In this document: positions 1 to 6,404 of the stretch, in pieces
How the letters are laid out: every line of letters begins with the position of its first letter
Numbering within the stretch: the first letter of the stretch is position 1
Source: TMED26 sp002694075
Lineage (GTDB): Bacteria > Pseudomonadota > Alphaproteobacteria > Thalassobaculales > Thalassobaculaceae
Direction: 5' to 3'
Assembly (NCBI GenBank): GCA_036160575.1
Contig: JAYYDT010000037.1
Coordinates: 1 to 42,620 of the forward strand
Length of the DNA stretch: 42,620 bases
The notes under the pieces: model-generated
What the model saw: the letters and a program-made list of their open reading frames with translations, nothing else
Told to the model about the DNA's origin: nothing
Databases searched by the model: none
Program-made: the position numbers and the translations under genes

Positions 1-537
1 GATGGTCATATGCGCCTTCATGAGCAACCAGACGATCCAGGCCGCTATCTGTTGATACACGGCGCATCTAACCGGGCCGTTTTGGGACATACATTACCAT
101 TGGACGGTCCAACTTTGGCGAACGCGGCACCGATATTTGTACCCAAAGTCTTTGATGTTGATGGAAACGCCCGCCCTGCTGTTCGTATTTTAATCAACGA
201 TAAAGGAATTATGGAGGCGACATACGATGCCGTAACAAACACTGAACCCCCAGTTATCCGAGAAATTGCGAGATTAGCAATAACGAGAATACAGGGCCAC
301 CAGGTTGAGGAGAGACCACATCAAAACGTATATCAATTAAAAGATGATGTATTTGGAAACACAGACATCATTAAGTCAGATATTGTAATCACTCCAAAAC
401 ACATAGAGGGTTCAAATATACAAATGCAAGAAATGTTTGCTGCACTTATCACTACGCAGAGAACTTTTCAGTCAGTGGCCAAGACTTTAACCACCAGCGA
501 TGAGATGCTTGCGCAACTTTCTGAACTAAAGAAATGA
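1..537 (+). CDS. Flagellar hook/basal-body protein, FlgE-like (3' part)
   Basis: This frame is already open at the first base of the window, so the gene is 5'-truncated and its true start lies upstream. The C-terminal 40 residues match the flagellar basal-body rod C-terminal domain: an EGSN turn, then an EMFAALITTQR helix and a TTSDEMLAQL end, which packs as coiled coil in the axial structure. The middle part (about residues 60-110) has the pattern of the FlgE D1 return strand. I favour the hook protein FlgE over FlgF or FlgG because of the TTSDEML...LK ending, but the divergence is high. The gene is very AT-rich (19 of 60 bases are G or C at 361-420) compared with flgI just downstream. It converges on dksA with a 13-base gap. 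Confidence 0.7.
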   Translation, partial: DGHMRLHEQPDDPGRYLLIHGASNRAVLGHTLPLDGPTLANAAPIFVPKVFDVDGNARPAVRILINDKGIMEATYDAVTNTEPPVIREIARLAITRIQGHQVEERPHQNVYQLKDDVFGNTDIIKSDIVITPKHIEGSNIQMQEMFAALITTQRTFQSVAKTLTTSDEMLAQLSELKK

Positions 538-550
538 TTAATTAAGAATG

Positions 551-967
551 TTAGTCATCTCGGTGAGTCCGTTCCATCCTCTCGTGACGCTCTTGTGCTT
601 CTAGGCTAAGTGTCGCTATCGGGCGGGCTTCCAAACGGTTGACCCCAATCGGCTCATCCGTTTCTTCGCAATAACCGTAGGAGCCGTCGGCCAAACGCTC
701 GAGCGCGGCATTAATCTTGGCGATCAATTTGCGTTCCCGGTCGCGCGTCCGAAGTTCGATGGAATGATCGGTTTCCAGCGCCGCCCGGTCAGCCATATCG
801 GGTTGCTGAAGATTTTCCTGCGTCAAGTGGCGCAGCGTCCCATCAGCCTCAGCTTGTAACTGGTCACGCCAACGGATGAGTTTGTTTTTAAAATATTCCT
901 TTTGAAACTCATTCATGAACTCTTCGTTCTCTGTAGGACGATAGCCCTTCGGGAGCGTAACCCCCAT
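551..967 (-). CDS. dksA: RNA polymerase-binding transcription factor DksA
   Basis: DksA/TraR family protein of 138 residues. DksA binds in the RNA polymerase secondary channel and, with ppGpp, resets rRNA and amino-acid promoters. The start at 967 is chosen because an AGGAGG lies 7 bases before that ATG; a possible earlier ATG at 985 would put this site inside the gene. The coiled-coil tip motif DMADRA (D57 and D60) that acts on the polymerase active centre is present. The globular end has only one of the four zinc-finger cysteines (C100, in YGYCEETDEP), as in many alphaproteobacterial DksA proteins, so zinc is probably not bound. A sigma-70 promoter is visible upstream. It sits beside flagellar genes but is not obviously co-transcribed with them. 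Confidence 0.92.
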   Translation of the reverse strand: MGVTLPKGYRPTENEEFMNEFQKEYFKNKLIRWRDQLQAEADGTLRHLTQENLQQPDMADRAALETDHSIELRTRDRERKLIAKINAALERLADGSYGYCEETDEPIGVNRLEARPIATLSLEAQERHERMERTHRDD

Positions 968-1042
968 AACCAACCCTCCTCGCATGGATCAGGACCTCGC
1001 GGATGTGGACGCGGACCGCCTGCCGGCTTCAAAATCGCCGGG

Positions 1043-1071
1043 AGTATAGGTAGACGCGTGGATGGCTTCAA
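1043..1071 (-). promoter_or_regulatory. Sigma-70 promoter of dksA
   Basis: On the minus strand, TTGAAG (1071-1066), a 17-base spacer and TATACT (1048-1043) give a near-consensus promoter. Transcription would start near 1036, leaving a leader of about 70 bases before the dksA ATG at 967. Confidence 0.65.
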
Positions 1072-1134
1072 GAGAAGTCTTCGGCCGATAAAATCGGCGT
1101 AATAGCTTGATATTAATGAAGGCTTGTCGACACG

Positions 1135-1548
1135 CTAACGATGACGCTCAAATTTAGCCAGCTCAACTCGCGCCCGGAGCTCAATATCTCTCAGAATTTG
1201 GCGCAACGCCGGGTCGGTTAAATCGTCCTGACGTTGACGCGCCATGGCCGCCAAATCGGTCAGCCGATCATGCGGGATGATCCCAAGAAGCAGGCCGTGA
1301 CGCAGGTCTTCCAGGCGATCCAACATGGTTTGCGCCCGCGCCGCGCCGGCCCCACGGCTTTGGTCGGGGTCACTGGCCTGGACCGCCAGGAGGGGGTCAA
1401 GAGGGGTCAGCGGCGCCGCCGTGGCAGGCCCGGCTACCGCGTCACCGTCCCGCAGCAGTTTGGAGAACGCCCCACCGGTCGCTTTGGCGCCAGTGGTTCG
1501 TTTCGGGCCAACCGCCGGCCGAGGTGTGCGCGGTCCATCTACCTTCAT
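1135..1548 (-). CDS. fliX: Flagellar assembly regulator FliX
   Basis: A protein of 137 residues matching FliX, an alphaproteobacterial membrane-associated regulator that works with the sigma-54 activator FlbD to couple basal-body assembly to late flagellar gene expression. The N-terminus MKVDGP followed by a low-complexity Pro/Ala/Thr region, and the helical C-terminal half with LEDLRHGLLLGIIP and IELRARVELAKFER, are family hallmarks. The ATG at 1548 is preferred over an in-frame GTG at 1563 because MKVDGP is the usual family start; no strong ribosome site helps the choice. It is divergent from flgI, the arrangement known in Caulobacter, and the shared region holds a sigma-54 site. In this family FliX tunes FlbD, so flgI is a plausible target. 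Confidence 0.85.
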   Translation of the reverse strand: MKVDGPRTPRPAVGPKRTTGAKATGGAFSKLLRDGDAVAGPATAAPLTPLDPLLAVQASDPDQSRGAGAARAQTMLDRLEDLRHGLLLGIIPHDRLTDLAAMARQRQDDLTDPALRQILRDIELRARVELAKFERHR

Positions 1549-1618
1549 AGGCTCAAATCCCACTCTATACGGTGGTTTAACATATCATGACCGGGAGTGG
1601 AATGTCATTGCCGCGGCG

Positions 1619-1637
1619 AGACGGGGCAAGACGGGGC
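1619..1637 (+). repeat. Two direct copies of AGACGGGGC upstream of the flgI promoter
   Basis: AGACGGGGC occurs at 1619-1627 and again at 1629-1637. The copies are exactly 10 bases apart, one helical turn, about 20 bases upstream of the flgI sigma-54 -24 element. This spacing would suit a protein binding one face of the DNA, such as an FlbD-type enhancer-binding protein. That assignment is inference. Confidence 0.4.
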
Positions 1638-1655
1638 GGCCGCGAAACACCAAAC

Positions 1656-1671
1656 TGGCACGGAAATCGCA
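1656..1671 (+). promoter_or_regulatory. Sigma-54 promoter of the flgI operon
   Basis: TGGCACG-GAAA-TCGCA has the perfect -24 block TGGCACG and the invariant GC of the -12 block at the required 10-base spacing (GG-N10-GC); only one base of the TTGC block differs. The predicted start is near 1682, about 38 bases before the flgI ATG at 1720. RpoN control fits a P-ring gene in alphaproteobacterial flagellar hierarchies. Confidence 0.75.
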
Positions 1672-1719
1672 AACCAATCGATATCGCATCTTTGCCACTA
1701 TTCGGACCTCGTCGAAGCC

Positions 1720-2853
1720 ATGGCCCATCTCATCCACCTTCGAAGCTATTTGATTCGTGTCTTTGCGCTGATCGCCGTCTTGGCGAGCCTCGGCCAGGGC
1801 GCCAGCGCCCAAACCCGGATTAAGGATATCGTCGATTTCGAGGGGGTGCGTGAGAATATTTTGATTGGTTACGGTCTGGTGGTCGGGCTGAACGGCACCG
1901 GCGACGGTCTCGGGAAATCTATTTTCACCTATGAAAGCCTGGTCGGCATGTTGGAACGGTTGGGCGTGAACGCCCGCGACACCAATCTTAGCACCGACAA
2001 TGTCGCCGCGGTCATGGTCACCGCCACCCTGCCCCCGTTTGCGCGCCAGGGCACTCGCATTGATGTCGCGATTTCCGCGATCGGTGATGCCAAGAGCCTA
2101 CTTGGCGGCCAGTTGCTGGTGACCCCATTGGTCGGCGCCGATGGGGAAGTCTACGCGGTCGCCCAGGGCAGCATCGCGGTCGGCGGTTTTAGTGCGCAAG
2201 GCCAGGCGGCGTCGGTCACCAGCGGTGTGCCCACGAACGGCCGCATTTCTAACGGCGCGATCATCGAGCGTGAGATCGGTTATACAATGACCGGCCTGGA
2301 CACCGTCCATCTTTCGCTGCGCAACCCCGACTTCACCACCTCGCGCCGCGTCGCGTCGGCAATAAATGCCTATATCGGCAGCAAAATCGCCCAGCCCCTG
2401 GACCCGGCGACGGTCCGCATGCTGGTCCCCGATACCTATCGCGGCCAAGCGGTTGCCTTAATCACCGATATCGAGCAATTGCGCGTCACCCCGGATATGC
2501 CGGCCAAAGTGGTGATCGACGAACAAACCGGCGTGATCGTGATGGGAGAAAACGTGCGCATCAACACCGTCGCGATCGCCCAGGGCAATCTTACCATCCG
2601 CATTACCGAAACGCCGCAAGTGTCGCAACCGCAACCCTTCGCCGATCAGGGCCAAACAGTGACTGTGCCACGCACCCAAATCGAGATCGATGAGGACGCC
2701 GACAATAAGCTGACCGTGCTGTCTCAAAGCGTCACCCTGCAGGAACTGGTCGATGGCTTGAACGCCCTCGGGGTCGGCCCACGCGACATGATTTCGATCC
2801 TGCAAGCGATTAAAGCGGCCGGCGCCATGCAAGCCGAAATCGAAGTTCTGTAA
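1720..2853 (+). CDS. flgI: Flagellar P-ring protein FlgI
   Basis: FlgI of 377 residues, the usual length, forming the periplasmic P ring that acts as a bushing for the rod. The start at 1720 gives a clean signal peptide: basic residues, a hydrophobic stretch (about residues 11-24) and an ASA cleavage site before Q31. The mature protein opens with the family signature RIKDIVDFEGVR and then YGLVVGLNGTGDG. An in-frame codon far upstream (1597) would add about 40 residues ahead of the signal peptide and is rejected. It is the first gene of a plus-strand operon with a flgJ-type gene (12-base gap) and a flgN-like gene, downstream of the sigma-54 promoter at 1656. Confidence 0.96.
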   Translation: MAHLIHLRSYLIRVFALIAVLASLGQGASAQTRIKDIVDFEGVRENILIGYGLVVGLNGTGDGLGKSIFTYESLVGMLERLGVNARDTNLSTDNVAAVMVTATLPPFARQGTRIDVAISAIGDAKSLLGGQLLVTPLVGADGEVYAVAQGSIAVGGFSAQGQAASVTSGVPTNGRISNGAIIEREIGYTMTGLDTVHLSLRNPDFTTSRRVASAINAYIGSKIAQPLDPATVRMLVPDTYRGQAVALITDIEQLRVTPDMPAKVVIDEQTGVIVMGENVRINTVAIAQGNLTIRITETPQVSQPQPFADQGQTVTVPRTQIEIDEDADNKLTVLSQSVTLQELVDGLNALGVGPRDMISILQAIKAAGAMQAEIEVL

Positions 2854-2865
2854 AGGAAACGCAAC

Positions 2866-3216
2866 ATGCCAAACGCGCTCACCGGTTACGCCGGCCTTCA
2901 ACAAAACCCACCCATGCCGGCCTTGCCGCAAAACCTCACGCTCAAAGACCAAACACCGGCGGCGGCACGTCAAGCCGCGACCGAGTTTGAGTCTACATTC
3001 CTGGCCCAAATGCTGCGCCAGATGATGAGCGGTATCGGCACCGACGGGATTATGGGCGGCGGCCAAGCCGAAAAAATTTACCGCGACATGATGGTTGACG
3101 AGATGGGCAAATCCATCGCCCAAGGCGGCGGTATCGGCATCGCCGATCAACTTTACGCGGAAATGATCAAACAGCAGGAGGTCGGCAGCGATGGTCAATC
3201 CACATCAGACGATTGA
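2866..3216 (+). CDS. flgJ: FlgJ-type rod-binding protein (no muramidase domain)
   Basis: A 116-residue protein corresponding only to the N-terminal rod-capping domain of FlgJ (about residues 36-103). The helix ATEFESTFLAQMLRQMM, a Gly-rich turn and the closing YRDMMVDEMGKSIA...GIADQLY helices are typical. The peptidoglycan hydrolase domain found in enterobacterial FlgJ is absent, which is normal in alphaproteobacteria, where a separate enzyme does this job. It probably scaffolds rod polymerisation in the periplasm. It is 12 bases after flgI and overlaps the next gene by 26 bases, so the three are surely co-transcribed. Confidence 0.85.
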   Translation: MPNALTGYAGLQQNPPMPALPQNLTLKDQTPAAARQAATEFESTFLAQMLRQMMSGIGTDGIMGGGQAEKIYRDMMVDEMGKSIAQGGGIGIADQLYAEMIKQQEVGSDGQSTSDD

Positions 3217-3643
3217 GATGTTCACCGGCACGATGGAAGATCTGATGGCTGTCATGAGCTATGAGATCACGTTGGTCAAAGCACGCCGTTACAGTGAACT
3301 GAAACAGGTCCAGCGGAAAAAAAACCGTTTGAGCGAGAGCTACCAGCGCCAACAAACCGTATTGCAGGAAAACCCAGATCTTTTAGCGACGCTGGCACCT
3401 GAGGAACGCGATGGCCTGCGTCAAAAATTCGCCCAGTTCCGCGAAATATTAGCCGACAATATGCTGGCCATTCGCGCCGCCCATGACGCCACGGAAAAAG
3501 TTATCCAAGCGGTGGTCACGGATATTAAAAAGCGCCATGGGATTGGCGACGAAAGCGGCTCGATTTATAAGCCTCGCCGGGGTTACGCGGCCTATACCGC
3601 CGCCCCGCCGCCCAACGCCACAAGCGTGCGCCAGGCGCTGTGA
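3191..3643 (+). CDS. FlgN-like flagellar export chaperone
   Basis: A 150-residue, mostly helical protein without signal peptide or membrane segments, overlapping the flgJ-type gene by 26 bases. Length, long amphipathic helices (about residues 5-60 and 65-115) and operon position match the FlgN family, cytoplasmic chaperones that escort the hook-filament junction proteins FlgK and FlgL to the export gate. Both of those clients are encoded nearby on the other strand. The tail (about residues 118-150) is basic and Pro/Ala-rich and probably disordered. Similarity is judged by architecture and context rather than by a strong motif, so another flagellar chaperone is possible. Confidence 0.6.
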   Translation: MVNPHQTIEMFTGTMEDLMAVMSYEITLVKARRYSELKQVQRKKNRLSESYQRQQTVLQENPDLLATLAPEERDGLRQKFAQFREILADNMLAIRAAHDATEKVIQAVVTDIKKRHGIGDESGSIYKPRRGYAAYTAAPPPNATSVRQAL

Positions 3644-3656
3644 TGACCGGCGGCGT

Positions 3657-4610
3657 TTAATCGGTGCGACTTGCGTCGGTCAATTGGCCGACCATGGCCT
3701 TTGCCGCCGCCGCATTCGTCGCGTCGCCAAGACGTCCATAAACAGTGGCTAGCGTATTATGACCGTCGATATTGGCGGCATCCAAATCAACGGCCTTTTT
3801 GGCCGCCGACAACGCCGCTTCATCATCGCCAATCCGCGATAGCAGCAGGGCCATCGCCCCCCAGAGCGCGCCATTTTCCCCGTCAATTTCAACCGCACGC
3901 TCGTACTCCACGCGCGCCTCGTCGTCCCGGCCGCCGTCTGACAAACAATTCGCTAGGCGCGCACGCAGGTCGGCGAGTTGATCATCTATTTCGAGCGCTT
4001 GGCGATAACAACGTTCGGCCATCGCCAAGTCGTTCAAGTCGACCATAACGTCGCCCATCAGCCCCAAAGCTTCGGTGTTTTCCGGCTCCAATTCACTGGC
4101 CGCGGTCAAACTTTCCAAAGCTTCCTGCACAAAACCGCACTCCCGTTCAATCCGACCGCGCCACACCAGGATCCCCGGGTTTGTGGGATCGGTCTGGCTA
4201 GCCAATGTAATTGTGTCCCAGGCCGCGAATAATTGGTCGGTGGCGCGTTGCACAATCGCTAAATTCAAACGCGCTTCGACGTATTTCTCATCCAATGCGA
4301 TAGATTTTTGAAAGTGGTCGATCGCGTCCTCGGTCTCTCCACGATTCAGCAAGGCGACACCGAGATGATTTAAAAAGGAGGCGTTTTCTGGGTTTCCCGC
4401 CACAGCTTGTGTCAGGAATTGATGGGCCTCATCAAACTGACCCCGCCCTAAAAATAAAAGCCCAACGCGATGCAAGGCATCGACGTTGTTTGGCTCTAAC
4501 TCGAGAACTTCGAGATAAAGCTTGCTCGCTCTCGACAAGTCGCCTTCTTGATGCGCGTTGGTCGCCTGGGCAAGGATGTCCACCACGTTGGGTGTGGGAT
4601 CACTCGGCAT
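3657..4610 (-). CDS. Tetratricopeptide-repeat protein
   Basis: A soluble 317-residue protein made almost entirely of TPR units of 34 residues: eight or nine repeats, each with the pattern of a conserved Ala/Gly pair in helix A and a turn such as ELEPNN, NPENA, LDEKY, TDPTN, LEPEN, IDGEN. There is no signal peptide and no fused catalytic domain. TPR superhelices bind partner proteins, and stand-alone TPR genes beside flagellin clusters are common in alphaproteobacteria, where some accompany flagellin modification; that role is only inferred here. It is the last gene of the leftward flagellar run but has its own candidate promoter with an overlapping palindrome upstream. It converges on the flgN-like gene with a 13-base gap. 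Confidence 0.8.
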   Translation of the reverse strand: MPSDPTPNVVDILAQATNAHQEGDLSRASKLYLEVLELEPNNVDALHRVGLLFLGRGQFDEAHQFLTQAVAGNPENASFLNHLGVALLNRGETEDAIDHFQKSIALDEKYVEARLNLAIVQRATDQLFAAWDTITLASQTDPTNPGILVWRGRIERECGFVQEALESLTAASELEPENTEALGLMGDVMVDLNDLAMAERCYRQALEIDDQLADLRARLANCLSDGGRDDEARVEYERAVEIDGENGALWGAMALLLSRIGDDEAALSAAKKAVDLDAANIDGHNTLATVYGRLGDATNAAAAKAMVGQLTDASRTD

Positions 4611-4645
4611 GAAAGTTCCTCGAGGAAAGACACTAGATGACAGGT

Positions 4646-4665
4646 TAAGACACTGTCTTATAACA
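4646..4665 (-). promoter_or_regulatory. Extended -10 promoter with overlapping 15-base palindrome (TPR gene)
   Basis: TAAGACA-C-TGTCTTA (4646-4660) is a perfect inverted repeat with 7-base arms. On the minus strand an extended -10, TG-T-TATAAG (4665-4657), overlaps its first arm, 36-55 bases upstream of the TPR gene start at 4610. A regulator bound to the palindrome would block the promoter. No convincing -35 is visible, as is common for extended -10 promoters. The regulator is unknown. Confidence 0.45.
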
Positions 4666-4700
4666 CAAAGAAAATAAGTTTTTTAGAATAACTGCGCGGA

Positions 4701-4735
4701 AAACGACACAAGCCCGCACGCGAAAGCGGCAGGCT
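4701..4735 (-). terminator. Candidate terminator after the FlaG-like gene
   Basis: Reading leftward, AGCCTGC (4735-4729) pairs with GCGGGCT (4717-4711), including one G-U pair. The inner part adds CGC with GCG and one bulged base. It is followed by a T-rich stretch ending in TTTT. The stem is imperfect and the T-run is interrupted, so this is a moderate candidate 24 bases past the stop at 4759. Confidence 0.4.
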
Positions 4736-4758
4736 CCATAAAGCAAAGTTCAGCGACG

Positions 4759-5238
4759 TCAGGCGGTTAGGTCAACCCGCGACGTATCGGTTGGCTGAGC
4801 CGGTCCAGACGCGGCGCCATGCGTCATTTGACGCGTGGTATCCGCTTCACGCGCGGGCTCCGACCGAGATTCCGTGGAAGCACCTGATTCTCGCGTGGGT
4901 TTCTCCATAACGCGCTGTTCCGCACCAACACTATCGGTCTGCGGTTCAGTTGGCGCTTCACGCTCTTCGGCCGCGTCCTCTCCTGAGGCGCTATGTTTCA
5001 AGATTTCAAGACGCGATTCGCTTGGAAACTGGCGCTCAACTTCACCCGACTCGCCATCTCGGACCTGAAAAATCAGGGTCGAAACTTCGGTGTCGAATTT
5101 CAATAGGGGAGAAACATAAAAGCCTGGGGCCACTTCGCGCAATTCACGCTCCGCCGGCGCCTGGTAGGCTTTTTTTTCTGGCTCCTGTTGCCGGATGGGC
5201 GGCGATGCCGGCGGCGACAACAGATCTCTCACATCCAT
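4759..5238 (-). CDS. FlaG-like protein
   Basis: A 159-residue protein. The start at 5238 is chosen because GGAGG lies 5 bases upstream of this ATG; ATGs further upstream lack such a site. Residues about 37-75 contain the FlaG-type core: a beta strand FDTEVSTLIFQVRD, then SGEVERQFPSES, corresponding to the family pattern 'D..TGEVIRQIP'. The rest is a Glu/Ser/Thr-rich, probably disordered tail. FlaG proteins influence filament length and are usually encoded beside flagellin or the filament cap. Here it follows flgL on the same strand, with a 132-base gap that holds a possible promoter. Assignment rests on the short core only. Confidence 0.55.
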   Translation of the reverse strand: MDVRDLLSPPASPPIRQQEPEKKAYQAPAERELREVAPGFYVSPLLKFDTEVSTLIFQVRDGESGEVERQFPSESRLEILKHSASGEDAAEEREAPTEPQTDSVGAEQRVMEKPTRESGASTESRSEPAREADTTRQMTHGAASGPAQPTDTSRVDLTA

Positions 5239-5289
5239 CGCTTCCTCCATTCTGAAGAAGGGCATTAACCGGATTTTTTCCGGATCTGC

Positions 5290-5318
5290 TTACTAGGATG
5301 TTTTTGCTAGCATGTCAA
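5290..5318 (-). promoter_or_regulatory. Possible sigma-70 promoter of the FlaG-like gene
   Basis: A perfect -35 TTGACA (5318-5313), a 17-base spacer and a weak -10 TAGTAA (5295-5290) lie on the minus strand, about 50 bases before the start at 5238. The -10 is poor, so activity is uncertain. Confidence 0.4.
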
Positions 5319-5370
5319 TACTTTCAACGGTACCGGCCTAAACAATGGCGCTTGGTCGACACAATATCGA

Positions 5371-6390
5371 TTAAATGAAGTTGGAAAGCGACAATTTTCG
5401 GACCAGCGCGGTAACCTGGTAGGAGGTCTCCAGTTGTGTCTGCAAAGTTTGAAAACGAGTGATCGCTTCGGCTTTGTCGACGTCTTCCATATCAACAATT
5501 TGATCCTGTATGATGCCTGAGAAATTTTCATGCTCGATGCTTTGTCGCTCCATCGTTTGCCGATGAACACCGAGACTGCCGACCATCACATTAACGCCAT
5601 CGAAAGAAGCTTCTATTTGATCTCTACCCCAATTTAACAAATCTTGAAATTCAGCTTTGTTCACGCTGTCAAAATCATAATTCGAAAAAACCGCAAACAC
5701 GTTAAGCGCCTGTGTAAAACTAGAGTCGCTCGCCAATTCGCCGTAGTCCACCTGAACCGCGTCACTAATCCTGGTTTTAAAAGTCTCACCCGATGTTTGC
5801 TCTGCGGCTAAGTAATTGGTCTGATATTCGAAAAAGCCTGTAGTGGTTAACCCGTCATAAGTGTCATCCGCGGCGGCGATTATATTGGCTAAGCCGCCTC
5901 CTTCGGGCGCCCCGAAAGCCGTTGCGAAGTTTCCTAAAACGGTTTCCGAGTCGATAACGGGTTTAGTGCTTGTGTCATAACCGTTGAAAAGATAGCGCCC
6001 GTCGATCGCTGTGTTGAGTAAATCGGTCACCCTGGAAAACGCGCTTTTAGCTATTGTTTGTAAATGTGGCGCGGCGGCTTCGCTTGGCGCCCCACCCTGT
6101 TCAAAAAGATCAGCGCGAAAACTGGACAAGACGTCCTGAATCCCGGTCAGGGCAGCTTCCATAGCTCTCATACGGAGATTGCTGGTACGAATCGCGTTCA
6201 TATATTCATCGCGTCGGCTAAGCTCTGAACGCAACTCTATGAGCGCCCGTGCGTCACCACCGCCCAATCCACTGAAAACATCCGCCTTTTTGCCTGTACT
6301 AATTTGGCGCTGTGCAGTGGCAATTTCACGCTGCAGATTTTGGATATTTGCGTCGATTCTTGTATTTTGTGTAAATGTCGACACGCGCAT
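5371..6390 (-). CDS. flgL: Flagellar hook-associated protein 3 (FlgL)
   Basis: A 339-residue flagellin-fold protein, the second hook-filament junction protein. The N-terminal D0/D1 helix starts MRVSTFTQNTRIDANIQNLQ and has the ISTGKKADVFSGLGG turn typical of FlgL. The C-terminal helix includes VDMEDVDKAEAITRFQTLQ and ends with SLSNFI, close to the LSLFDYL-type family ending. The central domain is short. It follows flgK with a 14-base gap and would be co-transcribed and co-exported with it, probably with help from the FlgN-like chaperone at 3191. Base composition is intermediate between AT-rich flgK and the GC-rich neighbours. Confidence 0.92.
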   Translation of the reverse strand: MRVSTFTQNTRIDANIQNLQREIATAQRQISTGKKADVFSGLGGGDARALIELRSELSRRDEYMNAIRTSNLRMRAMEAALTGIQDVLSSFRADLFEQGGAPSEAAAPHLQTIAKSAFSRVTDLLNTAIDGRYLFNGYDTSTKPVIDSETVLGNFATAFGAPEGGGLANIIAAADDTYDGLTTTGFFEYQTNYLAAEQTSGETFKTRISDAVQVDYGELASDSSFTQALNVFAVFSNYDFDSVNKAEFQDLLNWGRDQIEASFDGVNVMVGSLGVHRQTMERQSIEHENFSGIIQDQIVDMEDVDKAEAITRFQTLQTQLETSYQVTALVRKLSLSNFI

Positions 6391-6404
6391 GACCCAACTT
6401 CCCT

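Noticed and set aside
968..985. Longer DksA start at 985
   Set aside because: The AGGAGG ribosome site would lie inside the extended gene; the ATG at 967 is correctly spaced from it.
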